DNA of 51,392 bases from JBLHKT01 sp043101615 (GCA_043101615.1 JBICID010000027.1:1-51392), one strand, 5' to 3'; counted from the first letter of the stretch, positions 42,588 through 51,322 are shown. Made by a program: numbers and translations. Notes: generated from the sequence alone by a model not told the origin.

Positions 42588-43627
42588 CGCCTTCGTCCGA
42601 CCGTGCATGTAAAGATGCAACTGAGCGCAACCGCTGAACCCGGTGCCGGCACAGCACTCACAAGCCGGAGCCCGCCCCCGACTTGAAAGACATCGACATA
42701 GTCGATGTTGCCGAGCAGGTCATCTGAAATCAACGATCCGGCTGCCCAATCGAAATATCCCGAACCCATGAGCGAACGCCCCTGCAAGACGCCACCAGTT
42801 GATGACTCGGTCATTTCCTGTTCGCCGCCTGCCATGTCCAAAAGTCCCCACGGGCTCGTAATACTCGTAAATGATCCCACGTCAAGCGGAAACTGCGGTT
42901 CATCGCCTGCATTGCGACTCCCACCGTCGTTCGGGAGCAAATTTCCAATCGAGAGCGAATCGGAACTCGTTGGGTAAGCCCAATACCCCCCCTCGCCATC
43001 GTTCTTCTCCGGGTCCCAATGGGCCGCTTTCACCCATTCGTCGATCGTTGGCATCCAGAACTTCGCGTCCGGGTTACGGGCGGCCTGGTGGTTCCAGGTG
43101 CCGTCGGAGTTCTGCGTGAAACTGGACGTGTCGTACGCCCCGTTCTCAAAGGCCCACGCCTCGTTCACCTTCCCGTTGTGCAGCCAGTTGCAGTACCGGG
43201 CCGCATACTCCCACGAGACCCGCGCCGCCCGGTTCTCCGAGTATCCCTCGCGGATGAACGCCCCGCTCCCGGTGCCGTAGATCTGCGGCCCGGTGAACTC
43301 GAAGCCGAGAAAACCCTGCTGCACACGATCGTCGTAGATCGGTGCGTAGGCCTGCACGAACTCGTGCCACTGCCCGACCGTGACCTCGGTGGTCGCCATC
43401 CGGTACTCGTAGCTGACAGCCCCGAGCCGTAGACCTTGCGTGAGGAAGGAGAGCTCCGCGTCGGTCGTTGCCCGATTGCCGGGATCACCGATGGTGACGA
43501 AGTCGTACCCGTACACCGAGGCGGTTTCCGGCTGGGCCGCGCCCGAGCCAGCGGCGACAACGACCGCAGCCAAACCCGCCACTCGTCTCCGGATCGCCTG
43601 CCCGCCTAGTCGGTCCATGTGCCGCAT
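42578..43627 (-). CDS. secreted formylglycine-generating-enzyme-like protein with PEP-CTERM-like tail
   Basis: 349 residues. Signal peptide about 1-35 (VVVAAGSGAAQP). The sulfatase-modifying-factor (FGE) fold is shown by YRMATTEVTVGQWHEF, RVSWEYAARYCNWLH, FWMPTIDEWVKAAHW and a late GGLRLVS. The two active-site cysteines of true FGE are not evident, so it is more likely a structural or binding member. The C-terminus VPAPGSAVALSCIF then GRRRQR is a PEP-CTERM-type anchor. GGAGG lies 8 nt upstream of ATG 43627. It overlaps the 3' end of the convergent gene by 10 bp. Confidence 0.8.
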   Translation of the reverse strand: MRHMDRLGGQAIRRRVAGLAAVVVAAGSGAAQPETASVYGYDFVTIGDPGNRATTDAELSFLTQGLRLGAVSYEYRMATTEVTVGQWHEFVQAYAPIYDDRVQQGFLGFEFTGPQIYGTGSGAFIREGYSENRAARVSWEYAARYCNWLHNGKVNEAWAFENGAYDTSSFTQNSDGTWNHQAARNPDAKFWMPTIDEWVKAAHWDPEKNDGEGGYWAYPTSSDSLSIGNLLPNDGGSRNAGDEPQFPLDVGSFTSITSPWGLLDMAGGEQEMTESSTGGVLQGRSLMGSGYFDWAAGSLISDDLLGNIDYVDVFQVGGGLRLVSAVPAPGSAVALSCIFTCTVGRRRQR

Positions 43628-43750
43628 CGCCCTAGCCTCCGTGCTCCGGGTGACAACCACCCGCTCCGCGAGTATGGGACACACGCGAAGAACGGCAACC
43701 CATCCCGAGGAATCACAGCGCAGGTTCCTGAACTTCCACAAGGCTGTGGG

Positions 43751-45061
43751 TTACTCGCCGCCCTTGTACACCACGCCGCCCTTCATCACGAACGACACGC
43801 GCCCGGTCGCCTCGATGTCGTTCAGGGGGTTGCCGTCGAGTGCGACCAGGTCGGCCTGCATGCCCGCCTCGAGCGTGCCGACGGTGTCTGAGATGCCCAG
43901 CAGGTCCGCCGCGGCCACGGTGGCCGAGTGCAGCGCTGCCGAGTTGGGCATGCCCGCTTCGGTCATGTAGACGAACTCGAGCCAGTTGGTGCCGTGCTCG
44001 CCCACGCCCACGTCCGTGCCGAAGGCGATCTTCACGCCCGCGGCGTACGCCCGACCGAACGCGCCCTGGATCACCGGGCCGACCGCCGCGGCCTTCTCCT
44101 TGATCGCCTCGTTGAAGTAGCCGTCCTCCCCGGCCTTCTCCGCGACGTACTTGCCCGCGTGGATGGTGGGCACGAGGTACGTCCCGTGCTCCTTGAACAG
44201 CTCGATCGCCTCGTCGTCCAGGTACGTCCCATGCTCGATGGAGTGCACCCCGCCCCGGATCGCGGCCTTGATGCCGTCGGTGCCGTGCGCGTGGGCCGCG
44301 ACCTTGCGGCCCATGGTCGCCGCGGTCTCAACAACGGCGCGGATCTCGTCCTCGAACATCTGCTGGTCGGTGCCCGCGGCTGTGTTGGAGAGCACGCCGC
44401 CCGTCGCGGTGATCTTGATCAGGTCCGAGCCTTGCTTGACCCGCTCGCGCACGGCCTTGCGCATCTCGTACGGGCCGTCGGCGATGCCCTCTAGCGGGCC
44501 GACCTCCGGGCGCAGCACCGGCGAGATGCCGTTGGTGGCGTCGGCGTGCCCGCCGGTGACGGCGATGGACTTCCCGGCCGCGAGGATGCGCGGGCCCACC
44601 AGGAACCCCTCGTTGATCCGGTCGCGCAGGGCGTAGATGTCCGGGCCGGCGGAGCCCACGTTGCGGACGGTGGTGAAGCCCGCCATGAGCGTGCGGTGTG
44701 CGTAGACGGTGCCGTCCACGGCCCGGTGGGTGTCCTGCTCGGTGAGCGTGCGGCGCAGGCGGACCTGCATCGGCTGCAATTCGCCGGTGAGGTGGGTGTG
44801 GCAGTCGATGAAGCCGGGCATGACGAAGCGGTCGGAGAGGTCGATGACGGTCGCGCCCTCGGGCTCGACGTAGCCGCGTTCGACGCGGACCACGACGCCG
44901 TCCTCGACGATGAGCGTGGCCTCGGAGACCGGGTCCCCGCCCGGGACCGCGAGCAGCGTGCCGCAGTGGATGGCGGTCCGGGCGCCCGGGTCGTCCTGGG
45001 CCGCGGCGTGGTGGGAGAGCAGGGCGAGCGAGGCGAGGACGAGTCGGGCGATCGAACGCAT
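43751..45061 (-). CDS. secreted metal-dependent amidohydrolase
   Basis: 436 residues. Signal peptide about 1-22 (LSHHAAAQ). Amidohydrolase barrel with HTH metal motif in MPGFIDCHTHLTG, a KITATGG segment holding the bridging Lys, HAHG and SIEHGTY for the next His ligands, and FGTDVG for the catalytic Asp. Close in style to Xaa-Pro dipeptidase / imidazolonepropionase-like enzymes annotated in secreted peptide or amide turnover. AAAGGA precedes ATG 45061 by 6 nt. Stand-alone gene. Confidence 0.9.
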   Translation of the reverse strand: MRSIARLVLASLALLSHHAAAQDDPGARTAIHCGTLLAVPGGDPVSEATLIVEDGVVVRVERGYVEPEGATVIDLSDRFVMPGFIDCHTHLTGELQPMQVRLRRTLTEQDTHRAVDGTVYAHRTLMAGFTTVRNVGSAGPDIYALRDRINEGFLVGPRILAAGKSIAVTGGHADATNGISPVLRPEVGPLEGIADGPYEMRKAVRERVKQGSDLIKITATGGVLSNTAAGTDQQMFEDEIRAVVETAATMGRKVAAHAHGTDGIKAAIRGGVHSIEHGTYLDDEAIELFKEHGTYLVPTIHAGKYVAEKAGEDGYFNEAIKEKAAAVGPVIQGAFGRAYAAGVKIAFGTDVGVGEHGTNWLEFVYMTEAGMPNSAALHSATVAAADLLGISDTVGTLEAGMQADLVALDGNPLNDIEATGRVSFVMKGGVVYKGGE

Positions 45062-45115
45062 GCGGTTCCTTTCGGGTCGGGTGGGCCCGCCCAGCGTACC
45101 AGAGCGCAGCGCAGG

Positions 45116-45148
45116 AAAAACCCCCCGCGGACAGAGCCGACAGGGGGC
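45116..45148 (-). terminator. intrinsic terminator after the BlaR1-like gene
   Basis: On the minus strand, CCCCC and CGG arms pair with CCG and GGGGG around a 6-nt loop, followed by TTTTT (45120-45116), 85 bp after the stop at 45233. Confidence 0.65.
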
Positions 45149-45232
45149 TTGCGTGGGGCAGAGTTGTACCACCGTTGGCTTCTTGGACCAGAGATCGGTG
45201 GGGGGAGGGGGGGCGTGGGAGGCGAGAGGGGG

Positions 45233-48064
45233 TCAGTCCTCGACGACCTTGAATCGCATGATCTCGCACTTCTCCGCGGCCGCGCGCAGCGCCGTGTCGA
45301 GGGCGGCGCGGTCGGACTCTGTCAGCGAGAGCTCGCCCTCGGCCAGCGCCTCGTCGATGGCCTTGCGCATCGCGTGGAAGGCCATGCCCGAGTCGGCGAA
45401 GCGGACCAGCTCGCCGGCCTCGTCGCGGTGGACCATCGCCGAGCCGCCCTGGCGGGCCGCGGCGAGCCTGGAGATGAGCTCGGCGTTCCGCACGCCCTCG
45501 GCCTCGAGGGATTTCTTCACGCGGGCCGCGACGTGGCGCGACACCACCTTCTCGATGGTGCGGTGCGTGTCCTCGAGCTTGTTGTGGATCGTTTCCATGC
45601 GCCCGTGCTGTGCCTCCATCTTGTTGTGCACGCCCTCCATCTGCTCGTGCACCGCCTCCATCTCCTCGTGGGCGGCGTCCCGGTGCTCGTGCAGCGCATC
45701 GGTCTCGGCGTGGACCTTCTCCATCCGCTCGTGGATCCGCTCCATCTTCCGATGGATCGCCTCGGTCGCGGTCTCTCGCTCGGCGTGCGCCCGGTCCTGC
45801 TTCTCGGCGAAGGAGTCGGCCTCCCTCGCGAGTTTCTCGGCGACGAGCGCGAGCTCGTCGGCCTTGCGGGCCAGCTCGTCCAGCCTGGCGCGCCGGCCAG
45901 CGTCGGCCCCGGGCTCGCCCGCGATCCTCGCGACCTCCGCCGCTCGCTCCGCCAGCAGCACGGCCCGGTCCGCCTCGATCTGCGAGCGCTTCGCCTCGAT
46001 CGCGGCCCGCTCGGCCTCGGCGACGCGCAGGCGGACCTCGTGATGCCGCTGCGTCTCCTGCAGCGCCCGCTGCAGTTCCTGGAGGGCCTGCTGCTCCGGG
46101 CGCAGCTTCGCCTGCGCACGCTCGACCTCCTCCTGCGGGACACGCACGCGCGTCGCGATCCGCTCCAGGCGTTCCTGGTGCTGGCGCAGCTCCCGCTGCA
46201 CCGCCTGGATCCTGTCCTGGTGGACCCGCAGCTCGTCGTGCAGGGCTCTCATCCGCTTCTGCGTCTCGAGGAAGTCCCTGTCCACGATGACCTCGGCCCG
46301 CTCGATCGCGCGGACGGTGTCCTCGTCGTCCAGGTCCCAGACCCGCGCGTTGCCCCCGTTGACGACGTAGACGCTCCCCCTCGTGCCCGTGCCGGTCCGC
46401 TTGATCATGACGGTCTCGGGCTCGTCCACGGTCTCGGGCTCGTCGGCCGACGGGGGGGCCGGGGGGGCCGGCGGTGTCGGGCCCGCGCCGGGCGCAGGCT
46501 CGGCCCGGTCGGCGATGTTCACCCCGCGGAGCGAGTTCCGGCCGACCGCGATCCCCTCGCGCAGGCTCTGGCCGTCCACGACGACCATCTGGGGGCGCGG
46601 CTCGGCCACGTCGGCACGCTCGCGCGCCTCGGCCTCCCTCAGCTCGGCCTGCTTCTTGACCAGCGCGGCGCGCTTGGCGGCGAGCTCGGCCTCCAGCGCC
46701 GCCAGCTCGGCCTCACGACGCTCCAGCTCCTCGAGCTGCTCGGGCGGGACCGGCGCCACGCTCGGCGACGGTGCCACGGCGACCGCGGCGGTCGCGATGC
46801 CGGCGCAGGCAACCAGTGCCGCGGCGGCCAACGAACGGCGCATCCCCACGCGCGGTTCATTCAGAATGCTCATCAGTCGTCCTTCCAGTTCGGATGCTTT
46901 GGCCATGCCCAGCGCATGGACCGGCGAGCGGGACGCCGTGAGCGCCCGCGCGATCTCCAGGAGGTGAGCCGCGTACGTGCTCGGACGCGTGCCGGCGGCG
47001 ACCACCGCCGCGTCGCAGCTCCGCTCGCGCTCGACGGCGAGGCGCCGGACCGCCCACCACGCCAGCGGGTTGCACCAGTGCAGCGCCAGCACCCCCCACG
47101 CCGCGATCTGCAGCGCCCAGTCGAACCGGCGCACGTGCACCAGCTCGTGCGTCAGCACCACGCGTCGGCGCTCCGCGTCCCACGACGTCCCCTCCGGCGG
47201 GATCACCACCACCGGACGCAGCACGCCCCACGTCATCGGCACCGCCACGTCGGGCGACATCACCACCCGCACCGGGCGACGGATCCCCAGGCGACGCGTC
47301 ACACGCTCCGACTCGACCACCCAGCGGTCGTCGGCCGGGATCGAGGTCGCGGCGATGAACGCCAGTCGCGCCAGGCTCAGCCCGCCCCAGCCCAGCACCG
47401 CCAGCGCTCCGGCCGCCCACAGCCCCAGCCACGTCGCGGGGTGGCCCGCCGCGTCCTCGATGAACGTCGCCGCGCCCGAGGACCAGGCGTCCAGCCGCTC
47501 CAGCGGCCCGGACGCGGGACCGGGCGTTGCCTGCGCGGACGCCGACTCCCCCGCCCCCGACACGACCCGGGCCCCAACGCCAGCCCCGGCCTGTGGGGAC
47601 GGGCTCACCAGCACGTGACGGGCCTCGCGTGCGGCACGGGCCGCCAGCGCGGGCCCGGCCGCCCCGACCGATGTCGCGACCGGCTCGGGCAGAGTCCGGC
47701 CTCGGACGGCGTCAGCCGCGGGGGCCGGGATCTCAACCACAGCGGCCGGCTCCCCGACCGCCGGCCCCGCCTGCGAGGCGGGTGTGCCGGGCAGGGACCA
47801 GCCCACGGGCACCTCGATCTTCCACACCCCCAGCGTCGCGCTCGCCAGCGGCAGCACCAGGGCCAGCAGCACGCCCGCGCCGATGAGCCGGTACCGGGCC
47901 CGCACCCCCACCGCCGCCCGAACCGCAAGCGCCACGATCAGCAGCAGCACCGCCCCGCGCGCCAGCTCCGTCGCCAGCGACCACGTCAGGTCGGGCGACA
48001 GCTCGAGCACCGGGCGGGCGGCCTCGGACAGCGTGGTCATGATCCGGTCGAGTGTCTGTTCCAT
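45233..48064 (-). CDS. BlaR1/M56-family membrane metallopeptidase with long coiled-coil C-terminus
   Basis: 943 residues. N-terminal membrane segments (about 20-60 and 205-230), then the M56 protease region with the zinc motif HELVH (His306-His310), LHWCNPLAWWAVRRLA and ERERSCDAAV. A further membrane helix near 400-420 is followed by a roughly 500-residue coiled-coil domain instead of the penicillin-binding sensor of BlaR1. In it ten histidines recur exactly every seven residues (771 to 834). BlaR1-type proteins cleave the BlaI repressor on sensing a signal. The blaI-like gene lies 4 bp upstream. Confidence 0.85.
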   Translation of the reverse strand: MEQTLDRIMTTLSEAARPVLELSPDLTWSLATELARGAVLLLIVALAVRAAVGVRARYRLIGAGVLLALVLPLASATLGVWKIEVPVGWSLPGTPASQAGPAVGEPAAVVEIPAPAADAVRGRTLPEPVATSVGAAGPALAARAAREARHVLVSPSPQAGAGVGARVVSGAGESASAQATPGPASGPLERLDAWSSGAATFIEDAAGHPATWLGLWAAGALAVLGWGGLSLARLAFIAATSIPADDRWVVESERVTRRLGIRRPVRVVMSPDVAVPMTWGVLRPVVVIPPEGTSWDAERRRVVLTHELVHVRRFDWALQIAAWGVLALHWCNPLAWWAVRRLAVERERSCDAAVVAAGTRPSTYAAHLLEIARALTASRSPVHALGMAKASELEGRLMSILNEPRVGMRRSLAAAALVACAGIATAAVAVAPSPSVAPVPPEQLEELERREAELAALEAELAAKRAALVKKQAELREAEARERADVAEPRPQMVVVDGQSLREGIAVGRNSLRGVNIADRAEPAPGAGPTPPAPPAPPSADEPETVDEPETVMIKRTGTGTRGSVYVVNGGNARVWDLDDEDTVRAIERAEVIVDRDFLETQKRMRALHDELRVHQDRIQAVQRELRQHQERLERIATRVRVPQEEVERAQAKLRPEQQALQELQRALQETQRHHEVRLRVAEAERAAIEAKRSQIEADRAVLLAERAAEVARIAGEPGADAGRRARLDELARKADELALVAEKLAREADSFAEKQDRAHAERETATEAIHRKMERIHERMEKVHAETDALHEHRDAAHEEMEAVHEQMEGVHNKMEAQHGRMETIHNKLEDTHRTIEKVVSRHVAARVKKSLEAEGVRNAELISRLAAARQGGSAMVHRDEAGELVRFADSGMAFHAMRKAIDEALAEGELSLTESDRAALDTALRAAAEKCEIMRFKVVED

Positions 48065-48068
48065 CGCC

Positions 48069-48485
48069 TCACCGCCCTTCCCGTCGCGCCTGCTCGATCA
48101 GCCGCTCCAGCCGGTCGAGCTCGTCGGCGTCCAGGTTGCCCGCGGACATGTCCAAGAGAGCCGCGGCCGCCCCCGCGGGCGAGCCCGCGAAGAACGTCTT
48201 GACCACGTGCGACAGAGCCGACTCGCGCGCCACGTCGGGCGAGGTCCTGGGCAGGTAGACGTAGCGGACGCCCTCCTTCTCGTGCGTCAGGTGCCCCTTG
48301 TCCTCCAGGATCCGCAGCAGCGTCCGCACCGCCGAGTCGGACGGGGCGTCGGGCAACGCCTCGCGGACCTCCGCCGCGGTCGCGCGACCGCGCTGGTAGA
48401 TCACGTCCATGATCTGACGCTCGCGGCGCGACAGGGGTGGCGGGGCCTTGCGGGAGGTGTCTGCGTTCGGCTTCTTGCGCGGCAT
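48069..48485 (-). CDS. BlaI/MecI-family transcriptional repressor
   Basis: 138 residues. Winged-helix BlaI/MecI fold (about 15-95): LSRRERQIMDVIYQRGRATA, the recognition helix in SDSAVRTLLRILEDKG, and a wing VRYVYLP. The C-terminal part (about 96-138) would dimerise and carries the site usually cut by the BlaR1 partner. ATG 48485. It is the first gene of a two-gene unit with the M56 protease, and a dyad just upstream is a likely self-operator. The target process is probably envelope stress or, here, something sensed by the His-rich domain. Confidence 0.9.
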   Translation of the reverse strand: MPRKKPNADTSRKAPPPLSRRERQIMDVIYQRGRATAAEVREALPDAPSDSAVRTLLRILEDKGHLTHEKEGVRYVYLPRTSPDVARESALSHVVKTFFAGSPAGAAAALLDMSAGNLDADELDRLERLIEQARREGR

Positions 48486-48521
48486 GGGTCGGTCCTTGCT
48501 GAGCGGGATGGCCCCCACTCA

Positions 48522-48542
48522 GATGACGTGTACCACATCATC
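48522..48542. promoter_or_regulatory. dyad operator upstream of blaI-like gene
   Basis: A 21-bp inverted repeat of the form GATG-N2-GTG-N3-CAC-N2-CATC centred at 48532, 37 bp upstream of the ATG. BlaI-type repressors bind dyads with a central TAC/GTA-like element; TAC is at the centre here. A second loose inverted repeat (TTTCGC and GCGAAA, 48557-48597) lies just beyond. Confidence 0.55.
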
Positions 48543-48765
48543 CGGCAGATGGTGCCAAATTTTTCGCGGAATGTGCGAGATTGTGCGAAATTTTTAGCAC
48601 ATCGCGTCCCGCACGGCTTTTCCGGGGGGGCGAGCCCCGGGCGACGGGTGCCGCGGGCCGCCTGCGTCGAAGGGCGCGGTTCCGGGGTCGCCCGTCGCGG
48701 CGAGGGGCGGGCCGTCCCCGGGGCGCCCGGGAGGGCGTCGTTCTCGGACGGGCGCCGTGTTTCTC

Positions 48766-48777
48766 TTGTTGAAACAA
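48766..48777. promoter_or_regulatory. TTGT-N4-ACAA operator, site 1 (marR promoter)
   Basis: TTGTTGAAACAA covers the -35 box (TTGAAA, 48769-48774) of the marR promoter. The same half-sites occur twice in the pirin promoter (50496 and 50553). Placement over the -35 suits repression. Confidence 0.65.
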
Positions 48778-48797
48778 CTTCTGGGCGGTGCTAGACT
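48769..48797 (+). promoter_or_regulatory. sigma-70 promoter of marR
   Basis: TTGAAA (48769-48774) and TAGACT (48792-48797) with a 17-bp spacer. Predicted start at about 48803-48804 coincides with the ATG, implying a leaderless or nearly leaderless mRNA. Confidence 0.6.
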
Positions 48798-48802
48798 CGT
48801 GC

Positions 48803-49300
48803 ATGGTCCCCCTGCGCGAGGAAATCAACAAGCGTGACCCCTTCGAGGTCGCCGAGCAGGAGGCGTACCTCAACCTCGTCCGCACCCAGGCCGAGCTGGG
48901 CGGGGAGTTCTTCTCCCTCTTCAAGCGTCACGGGCTCAGCGAGGCCGGGTACAACGTGCTGCGGATCCTGCGCGGCGCCCACCTCCAGAAGAAGACACGC
49001 GGCGTGCGCTCCAGCGAGATCGCCGGGCAGATGGTCGTGCGCGTGCCCGACGTCACCCGGCTCGTGGACCGGCTGGTGGACAAGGGGCTGGTCGAGCGCA
49101 CCCGGTGCACCGACGACCGGCGCGTGGTCTACGTCGCCATCACCAAGGCAGGACTCAAGCTGCTGGAGAAGATGGACCAGCCCGTGCTCGACCTGCACCG
49201 ATCGCAGCTCGGGCACCTCAGCGAGCGCGAGCTGGCCAGCCTGAACAAGCTGCTCGAGAAGGCGCGGCGCCGGCCGGACGGCTCCAACGGACAGGCATGA
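48803..49300 (+). CDS. MarR-family transcriptional regulator
   Basis: 165 residues from ATG 48803. Winged helix: GYNVLRILRGAH, the recognition-helix region RSSEIAGQMVVRVPDVTRLVDRL, and a wing ERTRCTDDRRVVYVAIT, with N- and C-terminal dimer helices. The D-x-R-x3 wing motif DDRRVVYVAIT is typical. Its stop overlaps the start of the reductase gene (ATGA), so they form an operon. The shared operator half-sites suggest autoregulation and control of pirin. Only one or two Cys (Cys107 region, RCTDDRR) are available for redox sensing. Confidence 0.9.
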   Translation: MVPLREEINKRDPFEVAEQEAYLNLVRTQAELGGEFFSLFKRHGLSEAGYNVLRILRGAHLQKKTRGVRSSEIAGQMVVRVPDVTRLVDRLVDKGLVERTRCTDDRRVVYVAITKAGLKLLEKMDQPVLDLHRSQLGHLSERELASLNKLLEKARRRPDGSNGQA

Positions 49301-49905
49301 GCGAGCCCGGGCACGGTGATTCGGTCCGGGTCGCGGTGGTGTACCACTCCGGGTTCGGGCACACCGAGGCGGTGGCGCGCTCCGTCGCGTCGGGCGCGGA
49401 GCGCTCCGGCGTCGCCGGCGTGACCCTGATCGCCGTCGCGGACCTGCCCGATCCGAAAGAAAACCCGGAGGCGTGGACCGCGCTGCACGAGGCGGACGCG
49501 ATCGTGTTCGGCTCGCCGACCTACATGGGCTCGGTGAGCGCCGAGTTCAAGGCCTTCATGGACCGCTCGGGCGGGTTCTGGTTCGACCAGGCGTGGCGGG
49601 GCAAGCTCGCCGCGGGCTTCACCAACGCGGGCGAGCTCGACGGGGACAAGCGGATCACGCTGACGGTGCTGCAGACCTTCGCGGCCCAGCACGGGATGCT
49701 GTGGGTGCCCGCGGGCTTCCTGCCCGGCGACGCCAAGCCCCTGAACCGGATGGGCTCCTTCTCGGGGCTGATGACGCAGGCCGACAACGCCCCGGCCGAC
49801 ACGACGCCGCCCGAGGAGGACCACGAGTCGGCCCGTCGCTTCGGGGGGTGGGTGGCCCGGTGCGCGGCGCGTTGGGCCCTCGGGGCCGTGCGGGGCGGGG
49901 CGTGA
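49297..49905 (+). CDS. flavodoxin-type NAD(P)H-dependent reductase (WrbA-like)
   Basis: 202 residues. The FMN phosphate loop HSGFGHTEAVARSV (about 17-30), GSPTYMGSVSAEFKAFMDRSGG and AGFTNAGELDGD match the flavodoxin-fold quinone reductases. Such enzymes reduce quinones by two electrons with FMN, avoiding semiquinones. The start overlaps the MarR stop (ATGA) and the end overlaps the acetyltransferase start (GTGA), so the three are translationally coupled. Context suggests a quinone/electrophile detoxification unit. Confidence 0.87.
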   Translation: MSEPGHGDSVRVAVVYHSGFGHTEAVARSVASGAERSGVAGVTLIAVADLPDPKENPEAWTALHEADAIVFGSPTYMGSVSAEFKAFMDRSGGFWFDQAWRGKLAAGFTNAGELDGDKRITLTVLQTFAAQHGMLWVPAGFLPGDAKPLNRMGSFSGLMTQADNAPADTTPPEEDHESARRFGGWVARCAARWALGAVRGGA

Positions 49906-50453
49906 CCGAGCGCGAGAAGATGCTGGCCGGCGAGCTGTACGACGCGCAGGACCCCGGGCTGGTCGAGATGCGGGCCCGGGCCCGTCGCCTGACCCACCGG
50001 TTCAACACGGCCGATCCGGACGACCGGGCAACCCGGGACAAGGCGCTGGCGGATCTTCTGGGCACCTGCGCCAGGGGCGTGTTCATCGAGCCGGCCTTCC
50101 GGTGCGACTACGGCGTGCACACGCACCTGGGGGAGCGCGTCTTCATGAACTTCGGGTGCGTCGTGCTGGACTGCGCCCAGGTGCGGATCGGGAGCGGGAC
50201 CATGCTCGGCCCGTCCGTGCAGCTGTACACCGCGACGCACCCGCTGCAGGCATCCGAGCGGATGAAGGGGCCGGAGCTGGCCCGCCCGATCACGATCGGG
50301 CGCGACTGCTGGATCGGGGGCGGGGCGATCGTGTGCCCCGGGGTGACGATCGGGGACGGGACGACGATCGGAGCGGGGAGCGTGGTGACGCGGGACGTGC
50401 CGGGCGGGGTATTCGCGGCTGGGAACCCGTGCCGCGTGATCCGGGAGCTGTAA
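49902..50453 (+). CDS. maltose/galactoside O-acetyltransferase family protein
   Basis: 183 residues from GTG 49902. The N-terminal maltose-acetyltransferase segment (EKMLAGELYDAQDPGL) precedes a left-handed beta-helix with hexapeptide repeats, the catalytic-His loop TATHPLQASER and PITIGRDCWIGGGAIVCPG. Family members (Maa, LacA, NodL) acetylate sugars with acetyl-CoA. It is coupled to the reductase by a GTGA overlap; a role in conjugating a toxic product is conceivable. Full length. Confidence 0.92.
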   Translation: MTEREKMLAGELYDAQDPGLVEMRARARRLTHRFNTADPDDRATRDKALADLLGTCARGVFIEPAFRCDYGVHTHLGERVFMNFGCVVLDCAQVRIGSGTMLGPSVQLYTATHPLQASERMKGPELARPITIGRDCWIGGGAIVCPGVTIGDGTTIGAGSVVTRDVPGGVFAAGNPCRVIREL

Positions 50454-50495
50454 CCCCCGGGCGTGCCCCCCGAGATCGGGCCCCGTCTTAATAGT

Positions 50496-50507
50496 TTGTT
50501 CTCACAA
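50496..50507. promoter_or_regulatory. TTGT-N4-ACAA operator, site 2
   Basis: TTGTTCTCACAA, about 20 bp upstream of the pirin -35 box. Confidence 0.5.
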
Positions 50508-50524
50508 ATAAATGCCCCGCGGCC

Positions 50525-50553
50525 TTGACCGGGAGCCCGAATCCTGCGATACT
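50525..50553 (+). promoter_or_regulatory. promoter of the pirin gene
   Basis: TTGACC (50525-50530) and GATACT (50548-50553), 17-bp spacer. Start near 50560, leader about 57 nt to ATG 50617. Confidence 0.6.
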
Positions 50554-50564
50554 TGTTGGAACAA
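50553..50564. promoter_or_regulatory. TTGT-N4-ACAA operator, site 3
   Basis: TTGTTGGAACAA overlaps the end of the -10 box and the predicted transcription start of pirin, a classic repressor position. It differs from site 1 at only two central bases. Confidence 0.65.
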
Positions 50565-50616
50565 ATGATGCGTCGGACGGGTTCACACAGAGAACCCCAA
50601 TCAGGAGGCACACACC

Positions 50617-51309
50617 ATGCTGACCGTCAAGGAATCAGGGACACGCGGGCACGCCGATCACGGCTGGCTGAACGCGAAGCACTCGTTCTCGTTCGGCACG
50701 TACCAGGACCCCCACAACGTCCATTTCCGCGCCCTGCGCGTCATCAACGAGGACGTCGTGCAGCCGAAGCGCGGCTTCTCGACCCACCCGCACAGCGACA
50801 TGGAGATCATCACCTACCCGATCTCCGGCACACTGCGCCACAGCGACAGCCTCGGGCACGCCGAGGAACTCACGCACGGCATGATCCAGCGGATGACCGC
50901 GGGCTCGGGCATCGAGCACTCCGAGCACAACGGCGGCGACGAGCCGCTGCACCTCCTGCAGATCTGGATCTTCCCGCGCGAGAAGGGCCTGCCCCCCAGC
51001 CACGAGTCCGTGAAGATCCCCGTCCTGGACCAGCCCAACGAGCTGCACCTGCTGGTGAGCGAGGACGGCGAGAACGGCAGCCTGGTCATGCAGCAGGACG
51101 CCCGCATGCGCGGCGCGGTGCTGCACGCCGGGAAGAGCATCACCCACGTGCCCAAGTTCCCGAACGTCTGGGTGCAGGTGATCAAGGGCTCGATCAGCGT
51201 GAACGGGTCGCAGGCCAAGGCCGGCGACGCGGTCAAGGGCACCGAGACCGAGCTGCTCACGATCGAAGCCACCGAGGACAGCGAGTTCCTGCTCTTCGAG
51301 CGGGCGTAG
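50617..51309 (+). CDS. pirin-family protein
   Basis: 230 residues, bicupin. Metal ligands are in the expected places: His57, His59 (THPHSDMEIITY), His101 and Glu103 (GIEHSEHN). Bacterial pirins such as YhhW open quercetin-like flavonols or act as iron/redox-linked regulators. AGGAGG lies about 14-19 nt before the ATG. It has its own promoter with two operator-like dyads matching the marR site, which places it in the same regulon as the reductase and acetyltransferase. Confidence 0.95.
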   Translation: MLTVKESGTRGHADHGWLNAKHSFSFGTYQDPHNVHFRALRVINEDVVQPKRGFSTHPHSDMEIITYPISGTLRHSDSLGHAEELTHGMIQRMTAGSGIEHSEHNGGDEPLHLLQIWIFPREKGLPPSHESVKIPVLDQPNELHLLVSEDGENGSLVMQQDARMRGAVLHAGKSITHVPKFPNVWVQVIKGSISVNGSQAKAGDAVKGTETELLTIEATEDSEFLLFERA

Positions 51310-51322
51310 GACCCCCCCGAAA

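Noticed and set aside
44546..48202. Very long open frame on the plus strand opposite the amidohydrolase and BlaR1-like genes
   Set aside because: Low-complexity, no start signal; the minus-strand genes have clear families, signal peptide and catalytic motifs.
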